Of a stretch of DNA of 64,000 bases, positions 63,823 to 64,000 are shown piece by piece (the first letter of the stretch is position 1; every line of letters starts with the position of its first letter). The notes beneath the pieces are model-generated. The model made no database searches. It saw only the letters and a program-made list of their open reading frames with translations, and had not been told where the DNA came from. Origin of the DNA: Desulfocapsa sp. (GTDB lineage Bacteria > Desulfobacterota > Desulfobulbia > Desulfobulbales > Desulfocapsaceae). The stretch spans positions 1 through 64,000 of the forward strand of contig JAESPV010000021.1 of NCBI GenBank assembly GCA_016765495.1. Direction: 5' to 3'. A program made the translations under genes and the position numbers.

Positions 63823-64000
63823 TCAACGTGTTTTATCCAGAGCATAGAGCTGTTCAAGGTGAGATTTACTGTGCCGCAGCTGTTCAATTTCATCTAACAA
63901 TTCAAGCACAAGAGCAGTACCAGGAAGATTTACACGCAGATCTTCCTGGAGACGAATTGACACCTGTATCCGTTTGATCTCAATTGCTGCAAATCTCCAT
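63823..64000 (-). CDS. CbpM/MerR-like chaperone modulator, partial
   Basis: The minus strand carries a 58-codon C-terminal fragment running off the window edge: RIQVSIRLQEDLRVNLPGTA, then LVLELLDEIEQL. This pattern (Leu-x-x-Asp-Leu-Gly-Val-Asn-Leu-x-Gly then a leucine-rich helix) is seen at the end of CbpM proteins that modulate CbpA/DnaJ. The plus-strand frame over it is a shadow. Confidence 0.55.
   Translation of the reverse strand, partial: WRFAAIEIKRIQVSIRLQEDLRVNLPGTALVLELLDEIEQLRHSKSHLEQLYALDKTR

Noticed and set aside
63783..63977. Plus-strand frame of 64 codons
   Set aside because: It is antisense to the better supported CbpM-like fragment and has no ribosome site.

Overview
The window looks like a chromosomal segment of a Gram-negative, delta-proteobacterium-type anaerobe, most likely a Desulfobulbales-like sulfur bacterium. 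This rests on inference: RND and outer-membrane systems, an F0-only ATP synthase cluster, rubrerythrin, thioredoxin, UbiD and SpoIIE/RsbW-type signalling in a genome of moderate GC. No rRNA, tRNA or CRISPR array was seen, so there is no marker gene.

Layout. (1) 124-5951: an acrAB-tolC-like efflux operon on the minus strand, with a TetR gene at its distal end and a 14-bp palindromic operator at the start of transcription. (2) 5937-6176 and 11114-11378: two copies of a dispersed repeat flanking a pstSCAB phosphate importer and an IS91-like remnant. (3) 11441-19538: a sigma-54-type two-component pair divergent from a copper-resistance operon (SHOCT protein, Tat micropeptide, zinc-ribbon membrane protein, Met/His-rich periplasmic protein, multicopper oxidase, CopB, CopZ-like chaperone). 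(4) 19726-24865: a partner-switching module (SpoIIE phosphatase, RsbW-like kinase, STAS antagonist) wrapped around an ABC exporter whose ATPase domain carries an insertion of about 250 residues. (5) 25194-27268: a secreted protein and a porin. (6) 28308-47353: two paralogous cusCBA monovalent-metal efflux clusters, separated by HD-GYP, Ser/Thr kinase, PP2C and HisKA genes, with insertion-sequence remnants around them. (7) 47679-50961: an IS21 remnant and a minus-strand cluster of small proteins plus rubrerythrin behind a predicted cyclic-di-GMP (GEMM-I) riboswitch. (8) 51565-64000: housekeeping genes (bamD, trxB, trxA, hemL, atpI/atpB/atpE, a nucleoside phosphorylase, rimO, HU, an RluB-type synthase, ubiD, yjbQ, a glycine-zipper lipoprotein and a partial CbpM-like gene).

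The strongest new signal is regulatory. Three promoters (copper operon, cusCBA-1, HisKA membrane protein) each have a good -24/-12 element. Each also has, 115-167 bp upstream, two copies of TGTCY-N7-RGACA-like sites whose starts lie 42-43 bp apart. The window encodes a plausible activator, the NtrC-type regulator at 11441-12790. This defines a candidate sigma-54 copper/silver regulon. The second cus cluster lacks these elements, sits next to IS debris and has a frameshifted outer-membrane gene. The riboswitch upstream of the small-protein/rubrerythrin cluster shows a compensatory C-G swap at the ligand-proximal pair, which supports a real aptamer.
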